64,000 nt of DNA from Membranipora membranacea (lineage: Eukaryota > Bryozoa > Gymnolaemata > Cheilostomatida > Membraniporidae). A program made the position numbers and the translations under genes. Shown here in pieces: positions 47,201 to 59,200 of the stretch. How positions within the stretch are numbered: position 1 is the first letter of the stretch; each line of letters begins with the position of its first letter. The stretch spans positions 19,279,387 to 19,343,386 of the forward strand of contig OU612069.1 in the NCBI GenBank assembly GCA_914767715.1, in the 5' to 3' direction. The notes beneath the pieces were generated by a model. It worked only from the letters and a program-made list of their open reading frames with translations. It made no database searches and had not been told where the DNA came from.

Positions 47201-48439
47201 GCCTGAAAAGATTGTCCTATCGAAAATATATGTGTGCTACAGTCAAGTCCCAACGACAGAATGACAGCAGGATAGCTGGGTGTATGAACCGACTATACAG
47301 TGGCTGAAATAGGTCAAGAGTTTCTATGCACTTTTTTGCCAGATGATTGAGGTTGGGTTCTGTTTGTAATTATGTTGTTGCAGAATAATCTTATAACATT
47401 TCAAAATGTAAAAAACCTTATTTTTTGAGGTAAGACTACATATTGACATCATACAGCACCAATTTTTTGCCTTTCAACCACCAAACTGAATAAAAAATGC
47501 AAAAAAGCCAAGGCCCAATTTAGAACAAATTCATCTCAATTTGTTTGCGCAATATTGCAGGCGAAATTTTGTGGTGTGGAATAGTATGGGTGAACCCTGA
47601 GTGTGTAATTTCATAATTTACTATGTTCATTTGATCGATGGATAGTGATTTTTGAATGTGCAACTCTATCTGATTCTGCGTTAAACATTTGCAAGGATGG
47701 ATGTTTTCTTTACAGGTTTGTACTAGTCATCGGCCTATTTATAATTTCCAGTTCGCCTGACTTGAAGCAGCGATTCGCTATTGAAAGTATTCCAAATACA
47801 TTTGAGATGTTTTCAAGGCTTTTACAAGCTTTTCATTCTTCTCAAAGACCTTAGAGACAAATGCCGATCAGGTGATCAGTAAGTGGGTTGCAAGTGTCGA
47901 CACTCGCGATTAACTTGTTCAGATCAGAACTGATGCAGCAAATGGAAAAAGCCCAATTAAAGTCTTAAAAATGTTACACTCATCAGGGCCAGTATTGCAT
48001 TGTAAAGGGTAAACTTATTCAAGGAAAAATAATGATTAAGGTCTGTGCCCTTTGCCATTTGTCATTAGGTTCAAAATTTTAACCAACAAGTGTGGGTGAT
48101 TTCATTGTAATAAATTGCATAAGGATAATGACTTCAACCAAGTGGTTGTTTTAGTTGGTTTCAGGCCAACCAGTTTTGGCTTTCATTGATTGCTGTGCTG
48201 GTAATTGCACATTGTTTTGGTCTGGTTTGTTGTAGTTTCAAACATAAGACAAGTGAAAGAGACAGCTAAAATAGCTCTTGTAAACTGTAATCATGTTCTC
48301 TCGCTTGATTGGCCGCCAAAGCAAAATTGGGAGCAATAAACCAAATCAGATCAACCAAATCAAATTAACAACAGAACAACAGCCTTTTAAATATCCAGGA
48401 CAGCAATTTAAACATCATACAGTACATATTCATTGCACC

Positions 48440-48466
48440 ATACATACATACATACATACATACATA
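48440..48466. repeat. (TACA)n microsatellite
   Basis: Six to seven units of CATA/TACA lie between kinase B and kinase C, downstream of the kinase B stop. Confidence 0.85.
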
Positions 48467-48853
48467 AATAAATGCACATCGAGTTTCACATGTACCAAGG
48501 TACATTGAAAGGGCCAGCAGTCAGCACTTTTCATGGTTAAATTGTACCAGATGAGCATAGAGAGATATAAGAAAAATATGGTTATCTGAAGAAAAATAAC
48601 ACAATTCATTGAATTTTGAAAAAATCAAATCACTCTCTTCACCTTACCAATGAAGAAGGCTGCGAGATCACATAGTTGAATATCTAAGAGTTCCAATATT
48701 TAGCTAAACATACCTTAAATATATTCTTTATGGTACTTTACAGTCTTTACTTACAAGATTGAGCTCAGACATCTCCATAAAAAACTCATAACAATATAAT
48801 CAAATTTTTGCCTGGAGACCCTTTTTGCATTTGATGTTAGCACAAACTGTCAG

Positions 48854-51800
48854 TCAGTCACAGTCCATCAAAACCTCATTGCCATTTATCTCCTCTTGAT
48901 TAGAGTCAATACCACGGCTTGACTCGAGAAGTTTACAAATCTAAAACAAAACATACCAGCATTATTCAAGCCTCATTTCTATGCCGAAAGTGCATCGGCA
49001 TGAATTCAAAGCAAGATCCAAGATGTAATCTCTCATGATGCAAACCCTCACTTGTTGTCAATGTCATTCAACATTTTGTGATTATTGTGAATTTACTGTG
49101 ATTAAAATTAAATTATAAGAAATTTTACCTCCTTAGTGCGAAGATTGATTTCCCTTGCCTCTGGTCTTGCCCTGGGAACAAATATGCAAAAAGAAAAATA
49201 CAGTCCTGGAAAATTAAATATAAGTTTCAAAGACAGTCACAGTCATGCAGCAAAAAAGGTATTGTGTAATAAAGTTGGAAATAAATATGTTCATGTTGGT
49301 CATTTGCATTCATAATATTGAGTGCAGAAACCAGCTGCATGAGATCATATTTAATATTTCTCATTTGTCGTCATCTGACAAATAATCCAAAATTATACAT
49401 TTGAAAATGTCATCACCTCATACCTCAACATGTTATGCCAAAGACCACATAAAGAGCGCCCTAGCTTCAAATTAATTTACCTCGGTCATTTTTAACTCAT
49501 TAGGTTTGCATAGATTTAATAACACATAACCCAAAAACTTACCAAATATCTAAGTTTAACATGCTGTTCAGAAGTTCCTGTGTATTCTTGATGATATGAG
49601 GAATTATTATGTCCGATGTTGACTAGAAAATAAATGGATCAACAGTTCTTTTAGGATGCTCACATGTTGATAGTGTTCAAAAAAAGTTAACTCAATGGTA
49701 ATTTTGTCACGTGTTAATGAAGGTGAGTCTGGCTTGATTACGAAAAGCACCACTTTATAATGAAACAGGCACATGATTTTATAACCGTGACACATACTTA
49801 TATATAAACCAGTGCACATCAAAGTCCTTAAGTTAATGAAAAAAAGCAGCATCGGGTTCTTCCCCACATCTCTTGGCAATATGATATGCAGGGCCATAGT
49901 TTAGTTAAAATAGTCTGAGGTGAGTCCTAACAAGGCTCTTCTTAGCCCAAAGTCTCACCAGGAGGGATGTTGCGAGCTCCTCCCAAGCAACATAAGGCAT
50001 ATAATTAGCATATTGAAGTCCTATTGGAGCTGATTCTGCTATGGATTATTCAATGGTAGGGTTTTAGGCCACTCGATTTAGCTTTCTAGGGGAGGCAGTG
50101 TCTTCTTACCTCCCCTAGAACTACAGGCCTGACATGAGCGGTTCTCACTATTCAATTGCCTAATGCTTTTTTTTCTAGCTGTGTCAAACATTTCGACCAA
50201 ATTATTTTTGAGTTTTATTAGTTATAACAATCTCAAGAGATCTTCTCATGCCACTAGCGTATGTACGTACCATCCGGCAACTTCCCTTTCCCAACGCTCA
50301 AATAGTTTTTCCTGTATTACACGCATATTATGTACAATAGCAATATTTGTGTTGAAAAACATACATATAGCACAACATTTCAATATTATAAAAACTTGGT
50401 TTGATAGAGAAATGGAACAGAAACAATACCGATACCAAATACCCAGCAGAGTTGAAGCTCCATGCTCCAATAACAAAATATCCTTACGAATCACCATTTT
50501 TCACCAAAATACAACTATGATCTTAAAGTTACTCACCTGAAAATATAAATTCCCAGTGAGCATCTGGTAGAATGTTGCCCCGATTGACCATATATCACAT
50601 TTCCGGAATTCCTCCTGACTCAGTGGAATAAGTTTTAGTTTCTCAATCTCAGCTTCACTCATATTGAGTGTAGTTCTTAAGGGAGTGCGCTCCTTCAGCT
50701 CAGGGCTCATGTAAGCTCTGGCTGATTTGAAGCCTTTTGTCAACACAATGCTGTCTCTGAAAACAGAAGTTGAAGACGGCTATGACAAAAGTATACCAAA
50801 ACTACAAATTAATCATGTATTGTATGTGCAAGAGCAGGGAGGATGGTAATAGTCCTGAAAAGAGGCAATTCATTTAAACATTGTGCTTTTAATATGATAT
50901 CCTACAAATTCAATCAATCAATCAATCAATTACTGTATCACAATTTGCTTATATCGCCAAGGCACTAAAGTATGTAAATGACATGTAAGTTTTAGAAACA
51001 GAAAAAATAAAACCATACACCATACATCTTACCCAAGTCCCTCTAGTCGTTTTGATACTCCAAAATCACCAAGCTTGACCATTGAATCTTTTATAAAAAT
51101 ATTGTCAGGTTTTATATCACGATGTGTCACTTTTTGTTCATGCATGAACTCCACTGCCTGTGCGACTTGATTAAGGATGAACACTGCCTGGAATCAAATA
51201 AATACTCACATTAAGTGATCTAATTTGGCAAAGGGGCAGGAAAAAGAGAATTTGGAGCGAATAAATGACTGAAAGAGAGGATTACCCAAAATAACAATAT
51301 TTACATGCATATGATATGCCAAACATATCTTCAGGAGTATATGCTTTACAGACTCACCTCATCTTCCGGCATGCCGTCCCGGCAAACGACCGCTAAATTT
51401 TCTTTTCCACAATACTCCATGATGATATGGACTTCAGCCTCATCTGGGTCTGGAATTCATACACTTTTTATGCATAGAGACTGGAATACAAATTCTGCAT
51501 GGTTTGTTTTGGGATATCAATACCATAGATCTCTGGTATATTTGATCCATTTCAATAATTTTTTTGTTGAGTTGTAGTTGACACATTGAATAGAAATGTA
51601 TTGAATTATTTAGAAGATGTGATTTGGTATTGCACTCTTCTGGAATACAGCTACCAAACTGAAAAGTATAGGGTGAATTATCTTTAGAAATAACTGTGCT
51701 TTATACACAGAACTAGTTTTTTTGGTGTTCCACAGACTAGAGTCATCTGAACCATTATAGAAGCTGGGTGAGCAGTGTACCGATAAAAATCAAGCTCCAT

Positions 51801-51978
51801 CATGCAAAGTTCTTTTGCAAACTCAATAGACTAGAAATTGCACTCAAAAGATTAAATTTTCACCTGGGAAGCTTTCATAAAATTTCACTATGTTTTTGTG
51901 CTTGAGCTTTGTACAGGCTACTTCCACTTCGTTTTCCCATGTTCCATCATCTATTTTCTCCCTGCTTACTTCAATGGT
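48854..51978 (-). CDS. Serine/threonine protein kinase B, 5' exon missing
   Basis: Seven exons are clear on the minus strand: 51978-51864, 51449-51358, 51187-51033, 50756-50537, 49622-49543, 49171-49129 and 48940-48854 (stop TGA). Borders are AG/GT and phases agree over 264 codons. The protein enters at the alpha-C helix (ENEVEVACTKLKHKNIVKFY). It then has IIMEYCGKENL, catalytic HRDIKPDNIF, LGDFGVSK, ARAYMSPELKE, an insertion of about 25 residues, CDIWSIGATFYQMLTG, a conserved-arginine segment (LDIWARPEA) and a short tail. WSIGATFYQMLTG resembles TBK1/IKK-epsilon kinases, but the rest does not settle this. The exon with the glycine loop and ATP lysine should end in phase 0 upstream of 51978. 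I could not find it between 52.0 and 53.2 kb. Confidence 0.87.
49889..50131. mobile_element. hAT-like MITE in kinase B intron
   Basis: The ends are CAGGGCCATAGTTTAG on the left and GAACTACAGGCCTG on the right, imperfect complements. Internal words match 8810-9080 in order. It lies in the intron between 50537 and 49622. Confidence 0.6.
50909..50932. repeat. (CAAT)n microsatellite
   Basis: Five units of CAAT lie in a kinase B intron. Confidence 0.85.
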
Positions 51979-53251
51979 CTACAACTCAAGTAAGCATAAA
52001 AATAGCATCACCTGATTGCAGTACTGTTTCATAGCTATTTGTTATGTAATTACAAAGGGCAAATTAGTATATTGAGAAAAATTTATTTTGGAGGAATGAC
52101 AAGTATGATAGGGGACCAGGGCTGGGTCGCATTCAAATTTGCAAATTTTGAATAAGACTAAATGGACTTTATTATCAACTGGCAAGGCAAATGTGAATGG
52201 AAATTGAGAACGGCTGTCATATTGATGCAAAATGAGATCTATATCTGGCTCAAATTTTTTTGGTGAAGAGCAGTTGATTGTGACTAACAAAATTAGGGCT
52301 TCTGTTCTAGTCAGTGAATAAGCTTTTCTAATTCCTTAATCGTTTGTTGCCTTGGTGGCACAGGTGCAGCATCATAATATTCATAACAGAACAATACAAT
52401 TCACCTTTTTTCTTGTTGGCCCATGCAGTTGTTAAATGAGTACAATATGAAACGTATAGTTAGACACTGAGCTGTCTTGAGCAATAGCCTGTACTATGAA
52501 TATCAATTGAATGCAAATGTAAGCACCAATAATACTCTGTGTTTGTGAATGAGTAATATATTGAATGCGCCTAATCTCAACAATTTGCCCTAACCCGAAG
52601 TTGAGTGTAACTGGACTGTGACTTCTTTTGATGTTAATGTTGTGAAAGGGAACAATATGCCCATATTTGGAGCACAGTTAACACAGAGCTGTAAGTCTTA
52701 ATATTTTGGTAATGCTAACCCTAAACTAAACAGACTGGTTGGATAAATATTTGCTCTCTTTCCATTTTTTAATGATTTTTTGTTCGCGCTTGCATGATGA
52801 ATCGCCCATTGTTGAGCAAAAGATAAGATTTGACTTGATATGATGAGATATATGCAGCGGCCATAACAAACTGGAAGGGCTTATTAATACACATTCAATT
52901 AAAAAAAAATATAATTACATTAAAGTACATGTTTGCCATGAATCACAAATATAATTTCATAATAACTAGACTCTTACTCAAGCTTTTTGTTGGAAACAGA
53001 ATTGTCAGATGATTATTTTCATGATTTATTATTGCCAAGGCAAACATACTGTACTACATTCTGAACCTCTAAGAGAAAGAATCAAGCACATATGAAAAGC
53101 ATGAAAAAGAATAAGAAAAAAATATCATAATATTATTAGAAAAATATACTTTTCCGCAGAAAACTAACAAGTGAAATACATTGATCTGTTAAGCTTTCAT
53201 AACTCCATTCGCAGAAATATATTCAACCATTTTGCCTGGATTTTCTGCTTG
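51979..53251. other. Gap between kinase B and gene A
   Basis: This 1.27 kb should hold the kinase B 5' region and the gene A 3' untranslated region. I found no glycine-loop exon on the minus strand. The minus strand has AATAAA at 53025-53030, about 220 bases past the gene A stop, a plausible polyadenylation signal. That makes gene A and kinase B more likely separate transcripts than one. Confidence 0.45.
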
Positions 53252-56200
53252 TTATATCAATGGATAGCTACATCGACTGGCAATTTCTGTTAGAACAAAC
53301 CCCCTCATTGGTACAGATATCCTATCATTATCTGTTGTTGTAACAGGCTTTTGGTTTTTCGATTGTGATGATTTTGAATTCAATGTTTGAATTCGATTAG
53401 ATTGCTTCAGTGCTTTGGTGGTGCAGTCACCCGCAAGTGGGTAGGTGGTTGAATTTTCAGTTATCTCTGTTTCCTGGGCGTTCCTGAAATCACTTGCTTG
53501 TGAAATCGTATTCATCTGAGCAATCTCATTGCGGAAAAAATCAATATCTGTCTGAGTTGGAATCTGGCTTCCTAGAGTCATTTTAGAAGATTTTTTGGCT
53601 AGTTCTTGAATAAGCAATTGGATTTCCATCTCAATTGTTTTGTTGTTGTTCATGTAGCACGCTGGTGGAGTAACATTTATCTGGGCCAACTCTTCTCTGA
53701 AGAATTCAATATCTGCCTGAGTCGGATTCTGGCAACCTTGTCCTATTGTCGAAGTTTTTTCAGTTAGTTCATCAAGGAGTAATTTTATCTCAATATCAAT
53801 TGTTGTATTGCTTACCAAGTAGCTCACAGATGAAGTAACATTTACCTCAGCTAAATGCTTACAGAAAAATTTAATATCTGCCTGAGTTGGAATCTGGCTA
53901 CCTTGAGTTATTTTGGAAGCTTTTTCAGCTAGCTCTTGGAGAAGCAATTTGATCTCCATCTCCATTGAAACTTGATCCCCCCAATAGCTTGCAGGTGATG
54001 TTACAGTTATACCACTTAGCTGTTGACAGAAATACTGAATATCTTTCTGATTTGGAACCTTGCCAGTCTGTGTTATTGTGGTAGCTGCACTTGATAGTAC
54101 TCTGAGGAGTGAAATGATCTCCTCCTCGATTGGGGTGATTTCGGTGAAAGGCTGAGATGTAGTTGAGCTAGTTATTGATACAGTTTGAGCTGAAGCATTG
54201 TCAACTGGGCCTTGTGGAATCTTGCCATTCTGCTGCTCATTGCTTGATGAGGTGCCAGTTCTTATGCCTGTTTCATTTGAGATGGGTTTGTCAGCTGTGT
54301 CAGCATTATGGCTTAGGAGCTTTTTTTCATGAGTGGATATCTGATCTTTATGTACAATCTTTGAAGAAGGGCTATCGGAATTGGGGTGAGCTGTGGTGTA
54401 GTTGCCGTTGCCTGTTGATACAAGAGATATGCTGTTTTCATTATCCATTTTTATTATATCTTTGACAACATCCAGTTTTTCCGCGCTTGATTGGCTAGGA
54501 ATATGCATTGCGCCATTGCTTTTCTGTGAATAGATTGAACTGTTCGATTCTTTGTCAGGTGACAGTCTATGCTTTTTCTCACCATATACTATGACCGATA
54601 ATGAATAGCTTTCTTGTCCGGTAGTCTCATTCGATGTTGGGCATGAATAGCTTTCATCTTGTACACCAACAAGGATGTTTTCTCCCTCTCCAGTTTTTGT
54701 AAGAGTTGAATCCATGATCATTTCAATGCAAGCCTTTTCTTTGTTCACCTTGTCAGTTTCAGTTAGACTTTTTGTGGCTGAGAGATTAATTGCCTTTTCA
54801 AATGTGCCATTTGTCTCGTGTGGTTGACCACCCATATTTCCATTTACTTTATCTGGTAAAGCATTGTCAATTGATCGGGACATGATTTGTTTAGGGTATG
54901 CAGACATCTGTGTTTGGTCGTTAGGATTGCAACTTATGACATCATAGTCTGAATTCTCAGCCTGTGTATTATGTTCAGTGTTTTCATTCACTTTACGCTC
55001 CTCTGATAAGATCATTGCTATCGGGTCTGCAAATCGCACACAGAGGCTCTTTTTCTGAAATGAAATTTTTTCAAAATGTTGTTTTTATGTTCTCTGATAT
55101 TGAACATGATTTACATCGGTGTCTTCTTAATCAAAGAAACACAATGAGCCAAATTTGAGCTTCAATAATATCAAACTTCTCTCATAAGCTATGAAAGACA
55201 ATTTCTTTAGGCAGATACTAGAGGTGTTAAGAGTGTTTTTCACAAATATTGTTAATATTGTCACCGCAATGATCCACGTCACTAAGCTCAATTTTTCAGG
55301 GGCTAGCTGACAACACAATAATATGCTGTATTTTATGGCAGTGTGTGTGTAGGGTAGGCAGATTCAGTTTGTGCGCCCATAAGTTGTTTTAATCATTTTT
55401 TAATTATGACTGTGACCGGCGCCGGAACTTTGCCGACCTGCCGACAGGCCTGTTCTCAGATATTTCAGTCTTAGCATTTGATTGTTGTCTCAGATGAGAA
55501 GTTTTGAAGCTTTTACCTCAAATAAAAAAATCCCTTCCCTCCATGGCAGTCGAACCTATAACCTTGTGCATACTAAGCCAAAGCCATACCACGGAGCTAA
55601 TTTTGATTGATGCCAGCGTTGATACATAATCAGTTAACAAATTGTTCCGTTTAGGCACAGTTCCAACATGCTATCACGAGAGCAAATACACATCGTAACG
55701 TCCAAGTGATGATCTCAATACAGGTACTTGTGGTTAGAGCATATGGTTAGAGCAATAGCGGTTAGAGCAAACATGCTATCACAAGAATTTTGGCTTTTTG
55801 CAGCCATTATTTCGAAAAATCGCTAGATGTAGCTAGTCTGACCTCAGTGATTCTATCAGTTATTTTTGAATGATATACATAAATAAAAGAGCCCTCATGT
55901 CTGTCATGCCTCACCTAAGGTACTAACTTGAGAACTACTGGTCCGATTTCCTTGATTTTTCATTCTAATTGTAGCTATTCCTTGATTAGCAATTTCCAAA
56001 CCCTCAATCATATTTAATTTAATTTCTTATTATTGTGATGGCAATTTATAAAATTTAAGCCCCCGTTGCCCATGCAAAAGAATAGGAGCTGTCAATAACT
56101 GGGAGCATCTGGCTCAGACGCCTAACAACTATTTATTTGTATCAAACCAGAATTTGCAGCACAAAGTAGTCCCACTAAAATTAACTTGTGATAATTAATG

Positions 56201-59200
56201 GTAGTATCATGCCTTGACATGAATTACAAGCGCTAGAGAAGGCAGGTTCTATAATAACAAACATGAATTAACAAGCCAGCCTGTGAACTATTGTAAAATA
56301 CACTCAAATGACTGGAGTTTAGAGACTTATATTCCTACGCCAAATCTGGTGCAGAAATATATCAGGAAAAAACCTAGTTTAAGTGCTCAAACGGTGCAAG
56401 ATGCTGGTAGAGGCATTTCATTTTCAACCACTTTCTCCCCTCCGTTTAAGTATATACCCATAAAGTGCCACAGTTATGCCTCTGGATGACTGCATGATCG
56501 GCCGTCTTATCATACCCCTTTCCCAACACAAAAGTTTCATTTGGTTCAAAATCAATGCCTAGTGCCCTCACCAAGGCTTTGGTGGACGCCCCTATCATAA
56601 AACGAATTTCAGTCTCGGTATAGTTTTCACATATTTGTACTTCTAGTTCTGTACAGCAAAGGGGCATTTTTGTCAAAATTTTGACTATTTTAGAAGTATG
56701 ATAATTTAAAGTTGCAAAATGGCAGATCATTTTCTATTCATCAATACTGGCCAGCACTGGGTTAGTGAGGGCACTAGGGTAATTACATTTGTCCACCTTG
56801 ACCAACAATTGACACAGCTCACTTTCATTATAGCATTGTCAACACTAATGGCATGGCTATCAGTTTGCAAATTTTAATGCTGTTTTTTTCAAGTCAAATC
56901 AAACATTGAACATTATTGTTGTTCAGGCTGCATGATATAAGGGTAGTATTTTTTGTATTGACTGCATTTTTAGCTCCAAGAACTTGCAATGTCTTGTATG
57001 TAGACAATAGTGACAATAGGTTTTGACATGTTGCTGAAATTCAGTGTCGCGCCATGACGTTACGTCATGGTGTAACGTCGTCAAATTCTGGGTTTAAACT
57101 TCTTTGATCATGTGGATTGAGAAACCCCAAACATTTTTTTGGCGAGGCATAACCTTAATGAGGGGAGAATTTGTTGGCATCCTTTGATTGTTTCCAATAA
57201 CAGTTTGGCTATTACAGTTCAACAGGAATCCTGCTGAGATAATAGAGTAAATATTTGACTTTCTTTTCATGGTGGTTGCGGAATTTTATAATGCCTCTGT
57301 GTCAATAGACACACTGTCTATCACTTTTATTTGCAGCTACTAAGATTATAAGAAGTTAGGGCTGGGTATTATTAATGTAGATTTACTATTATGTATTTAC
57401 TATAGATAATAGTCTCTGGTATCATACCACAGTTTGCCAGACAAAAGCAAACATTTTTCAATGTCACTGCTCACAAAATAATTCATAGAGTAAGCTTCAT
57501 ATCATAGTTATCCATCGCTATTGCTCTAACCACATTGCTCTAACCACAAGTACTTGTATGGAGATCATCACTTGGACGTTATGCTGTGTATTTGCTCTTG
57601 TGATAGCATGTTGGAACTGTGCCAAAACGGAACAATTTGTTAACTGATTATGTATCTGCGCTGGCATCAATCTAGTATAGCTCAGTGGTATGGCTTTGGC
57701 TTAGCATGCACAAGGTCCTCAATTCGACTGCCATGGAGGGAAGATATTTTTGTATTTGAGGTAAAAGCTTCAAAACTTCTCATCTTGGACAACAATCAAA
57801 TGCTAAGACTGAAATATCGGAGAACAGGCCTGTCGGCAGTCGGCAGGTCGGCAAAGTTCCGGCGACGTAATTGTGACATTGTGTAAAATAACTGTGCCTT
57901 TTTATTAATATGATTTTATTATCCTTACTATTAATTTAACTCAAAACTTGTCCACTCATAAAATGATCCTTTAGTGAAACAATGTTGTGTTGGCTTGCAG
58001 GTGCATGTGTGTACATGCTTGGTTGAGAAGCTATTCGCAGTATCAATCCAACTAGTGTATCAACCCCTGTAACCTCAGTACCATTGCCATTTTGTATTGA
58101 TTGTCATCGTTTACTTCTATTTTAACTTCATTATCCTATTATAAATGGCTATCTGTATATCATCACTGTAGATGAAGTAGAGAAATTCATATTTAAGGCT
58201 GTAAACTGAATCCTAGATTAAGAGGCTATTTGATATCTTACCTTTTGCAAAACCAGTTCCCGTTCCTGAGTTGTAGGATTGATTTTATCTCTATCATGTT
58301 TCACTGCGACATTAGCATGGGTACTTATGTTTACTTGACTCCATTCATATCTTGCAAGCTGCTCCCTTCTCTTCTCTGCGGCTGCAACAAGAGACATCAT
58401 ATAATTACAACTCAAGGGCTACTTCTCAGAATTGATTTTACAGCATTCAGATGAAGATAGCATAAACTAGAAGCAGTCAATGTTTCCGGATAAAAAATAC
58501 AGTCATACAACCAACCATACAGGATATCTGGGTCATCAGAATAGAGCAAATCATAATATAAATGTATTATAATATGACATCCTCTACTCCCTAATATTCC
58601 CCTAATATCTGACTTTTAGAAGTATCACATCAAAGTAACTGTTAATTGGCAGATATTTCCTTTTTATGGTGGCAATTTTGGATCTTGAGATCATGCATTA
58701 AGATCATTTATGATCTCATCAGATCTGGCATAATGCCAATGACCAAATATCTGGAGTTTTTTGCATGATAAGAACCTCCTGTTTATTGCAGCCATGTAGT
58801 AAGGTGACATTAATATCTATGTCATAATATTTGGTATGAATGCCATAATCCCTATATCCTAAGTTTAAGTTCAGTGGTATGACTCACTCACTGCACTCAA
58901 CCCAGGAAAAAGTCTATGACGAATTGAGAAAAGTAAAACCTAATAATTGTTAAAAGAACAGAGCTAGACCTCAAAGAAATTAAGCTTGTCTTTTCTCACT
59001 AATTTTCCAGATTAACGATAACAGCTTGCCTTAATATGATAATAAACAACATACTAACAATGCAATTGAGGTTATGACATCATCAACTTTGATGACCCAG
59101 AGAGCCGATATGGCTGCTATTAACAGGAAGTGGCTACCTATCAGTAGTTCTTGTAATGTGATACATGTCGAAACTCAATTATTAAATCATTGACAGAGAA

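Noticed and set aside
48440-48466. CRISPR-like or regularly spaced array
   Set aside because: It is a simple four-base microsatellite without spacers, in a eukaryotic genome.
51864-53252. Gene A and kinase B as one fused gene
   Set aside because: The long exon of gene A ends at a clean stop, an AATAAA follows about 220 bases later, and no in-phase donor joins it to the kinase exon.
56446-56730. Minus-strand open frame of 94 codons
   Set aside because: It lies in a duplicated module whose second copy breaks the frame, so it is not conserved coding sequence.
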